Source: Rhodosporidiobolus odoratus (lineage: Eukaryota; Basidiomycota; Microbotryomycetes; Sporidiobolales; Sporidiobolaceae). Taken from it: a stretch of DNA of 64,000 nucleotides. Shown here piece after piece: positions 59,762 to 64,000 of the stretch (positions are counted from its first letter, which is position 1; every line of letters starts with the position of its first letter). The stretch lies in the NCBI GenBank assembly GCA_034387635.1, contig JAOANU010000005.1, forward strand, positions 682,001-746,000. Direction: 5' to 3'. Both the position numbers and the translations under genes were made by a program. The notes below the pieces were generated by a model, which worked only from the letters and a program-made list of their open reading frames with translations, was not told the DNA's origin and searched no databases.

Positions 59762-61334
59762 GCTTTCTTTCGACCCTTGTTCTCCCATCTCCCTGTTGCA
59801 CGTCGGGTTATCCTGAAGACAGTGCTTTTGTAGGCAACGAGTTGTGCTTTTACGCCTGGCGTTCAAGCCACAGTGTACTCTTAGACCATTCCAGACATCC
59901 ATTGCGGGCTTGAAGAAAAGAAGAGGTCGCTTCCCACTCAAAAACGGTCCGGCTGTGCTATCCAGTGAGTCTGTACGCCGGAAATAGCAGATACGTCGCT
60001 AGAGCTTATTGCAAGAGTTGCAATAGAGATGTCGACTTGACCCCCCTGGGCGATGCCGCTTGTTCTCCTTCACCACTCCAAGGATGATCGCAACAGCCCC
60101 CGACCAAACACGAGCATGGGCGGCCTCGAAGCAGCTCACCGCGCGTTAACCCAAACTGCCCTTCCCTCCCCTCGCTCGTCTGACTGCCGATGGAACCGTC
60201 TCGTGCCAGCGTCTCTGGTACCCTCACCTTCGAGCGGACGGCGGGACGGAGGAAGGGCGGGACGCGCGGTTTGAAGCTGCGATGTGGGCATCTGGTTTGC
60301 AAACTGATGGAGCTGGTACGGCTGTCGGGAGGACGAGGGGAAATGGGTGGTGGGAGGAGCGCTGAGGAGAAGCATCGGTTCGTACGAGTCGAGTAACGTG
60401 TACATATAGGCCTAGGAGTCTACGATGCTCACGTCTCAGCCGTCCAGCTTCATCCGTGAGCTGCGCCCGCTCGAACAATATCTTTCCGACTTTCCACGAA
60501 ACAAGCTATTCTCTCAGCCCGACTCGAGCCTGAGCAGTCAAGCATCGCACAGTCTCTTCTCTCGGAGACGGCTGCAGTGCGGCGCCTGCCTTGCTGGGCA
60601 CTGAAGCTGCCATCGCGCCCCGTATCATTTTCTGAGATCAATCAAGCGCTGGACCGCTACGCAGGCTAGGTCCGAGGGACCCGCATTTGTACTGTTGCTG
60701 GAACAGCTGTCGAAGTGATCAACGGCTGCTTAGGCCGTTAGAACGCGGCGTCGTGCTGAACTGGTTCGTTCTTACCTTTCTGTTCCCTATTCTCTGTTTG
60801 GTGGCTGACTTCCTCTCCTTGTACAGCCGTTTACGAGACAGGTACCCACCCCCCGCTATTCCCTGCGTGATTGCGCCGGGTGTATCGCTCGCCAGACAGG
60901 TTTCCGTCCTGCCAGCCTCGGCAAGCAGCGCAGAAGATGAGAAGTTCGAGGTAAGGTGGGCGGTAACCCGCGTTACAGGCGCTTGCGAGGAAACCGCTTG
61001 ACGTGTACCTCTAACCAGCGCTCACGTCATGCCGAGCGTGCCCAGCTGGCGTGTGGCGTCGCGTACGTCGTGAGCAGAAAGAGAACCGGCGTTTGTCTGC
61101 GAAACTTCCCTTCAAGTCTTGTCTGCGATCTCGCTTGGTAGTCTGCGTGGAAGGCTGCACCGTATTCCTGCACGAGTTTACCGCGTCTTGCCACGTTACA
61201 ACAAAGCCAGGGGTGAGACGAGGTTCCACGTCGTTCGCCAGTTCCCCCTTGCTCTCCGACTGTTCCCTTTCTCCCTCTCTCTTCACTTCGGCTTTCTCGT
61301 TTCTTGCTTGCTCTTTGTGCAGCACTCAGCCATT
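59762..61334. promoter_or_regulatory. Long intergenic region upstream of KAR2
   Basis: 1573 bases. No gene could be supported: frames at 60006-60478 (minus) and 60687-61001 (plus) have no ATG start and no family. Near KAR2 there is a two-unit heat-shock-like element (GAAACTTC, 61101-61108) and two CCACG half-sites (61191-61195 and 61226-61230, the latter within CCACGTCG) resembling unfolded-protein-response elements. These are short matches and need experimental support. Confidence 0.35.

Positions 61335-64000
<2,666 letters not shown>

Noticed and set aside
60006..60478. Two minus-strand open frames upstream of KAR2
   Set aside because: Neither has an ATG start, splice support or family similarity.

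Overview
The window looks like nuclear DNA of a basidiomycete yeast, most likely a red yeast of the Microbotryomycetes (Rhodotorula/Rhodosporidium type). Seen directly: gene-dense, GC-rich DNA on both strands; almost every gene is cut by several introns of about 50-100 bases; splice donors are mostly GTNCGT (GTGCGT, GTACGT, GTTCGT), with CTGAC-like branch sites; coding third positions are strongly C/G. The gene set is eukaryotic housekeeping, with no sign of bacterial, phage or plasmid DNA. The genus is inference. Exon coordinates were worked out by hand from reading frame, splice sites and family alignment. In nearly all complete models the exon lengths sum to a multiple of three.

Layout, left to right: the 3' end of UBA3 (+); a DJ-1/PfpI protein with a long N-terminal extension (-); a 16-exon vanillyl-alcohol-oxidase-type flavoenzyme (+) followed by a peroxisomal adenine nucleotide carrier (+); VPS33 (-) divergent from an F-box protein (+); a nucleoside diphosphate kinase (-) behind RPA190, the largest RNA polymerase I subunit (-); a type II membrane protein resembling O-fucosyltransferases (+); a membrane protein with a disturbed 5' end (-); OST4 (-); an unrecognised gene (-); aspartate aminotransferase (-); a ubiquitin-like/AN1 zinc-finger fusion (-); two doubtful small genes (-); a Pro/Ala/Glu/Val-rich protein in 9 exons (+); a metaxin/SAM37-like protein (-); a DUF1752 (GATA-like domain) protein (+); TRM6 (-) divergent from a GH47 alpha-mannosidase (+); a broken MYND-finger gene (-); GPI11/PIG-F (-); FIP1 (-) divergent from ATP23 (+); an unknown disordered protein (+); the Hsp90 co-chaperone SBA1/p23 (+); mitoribosomal mS45 (-); a 189-bp tandem duplication carrying mitochondrial-presequence-like ORFs; SDH3 (+); and the 5' part of KAR2/BiP (+), which runs off the right edge.

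The genes do not form one pathway. Loose themes are ER glycoprotein and GPI biogenesis (OST4, GH47 mannosidase, GPI11, KAR2), mitochondria (metaxin, ATP23, mS45, SDH3, aspartate aminotransferase) and an oxidase-carrier pair that may both be peroxisomal. I found no CRISPR array, rRNA, convincing tRNA or intact transposon. The most unusual observations are the many micro-exons (10-23 nt), the +4C splice donors with several GC-AG introns, the ubiquitin-like/AN1 fusion with an intact RLRGG end, and two genes that look frameshifted.
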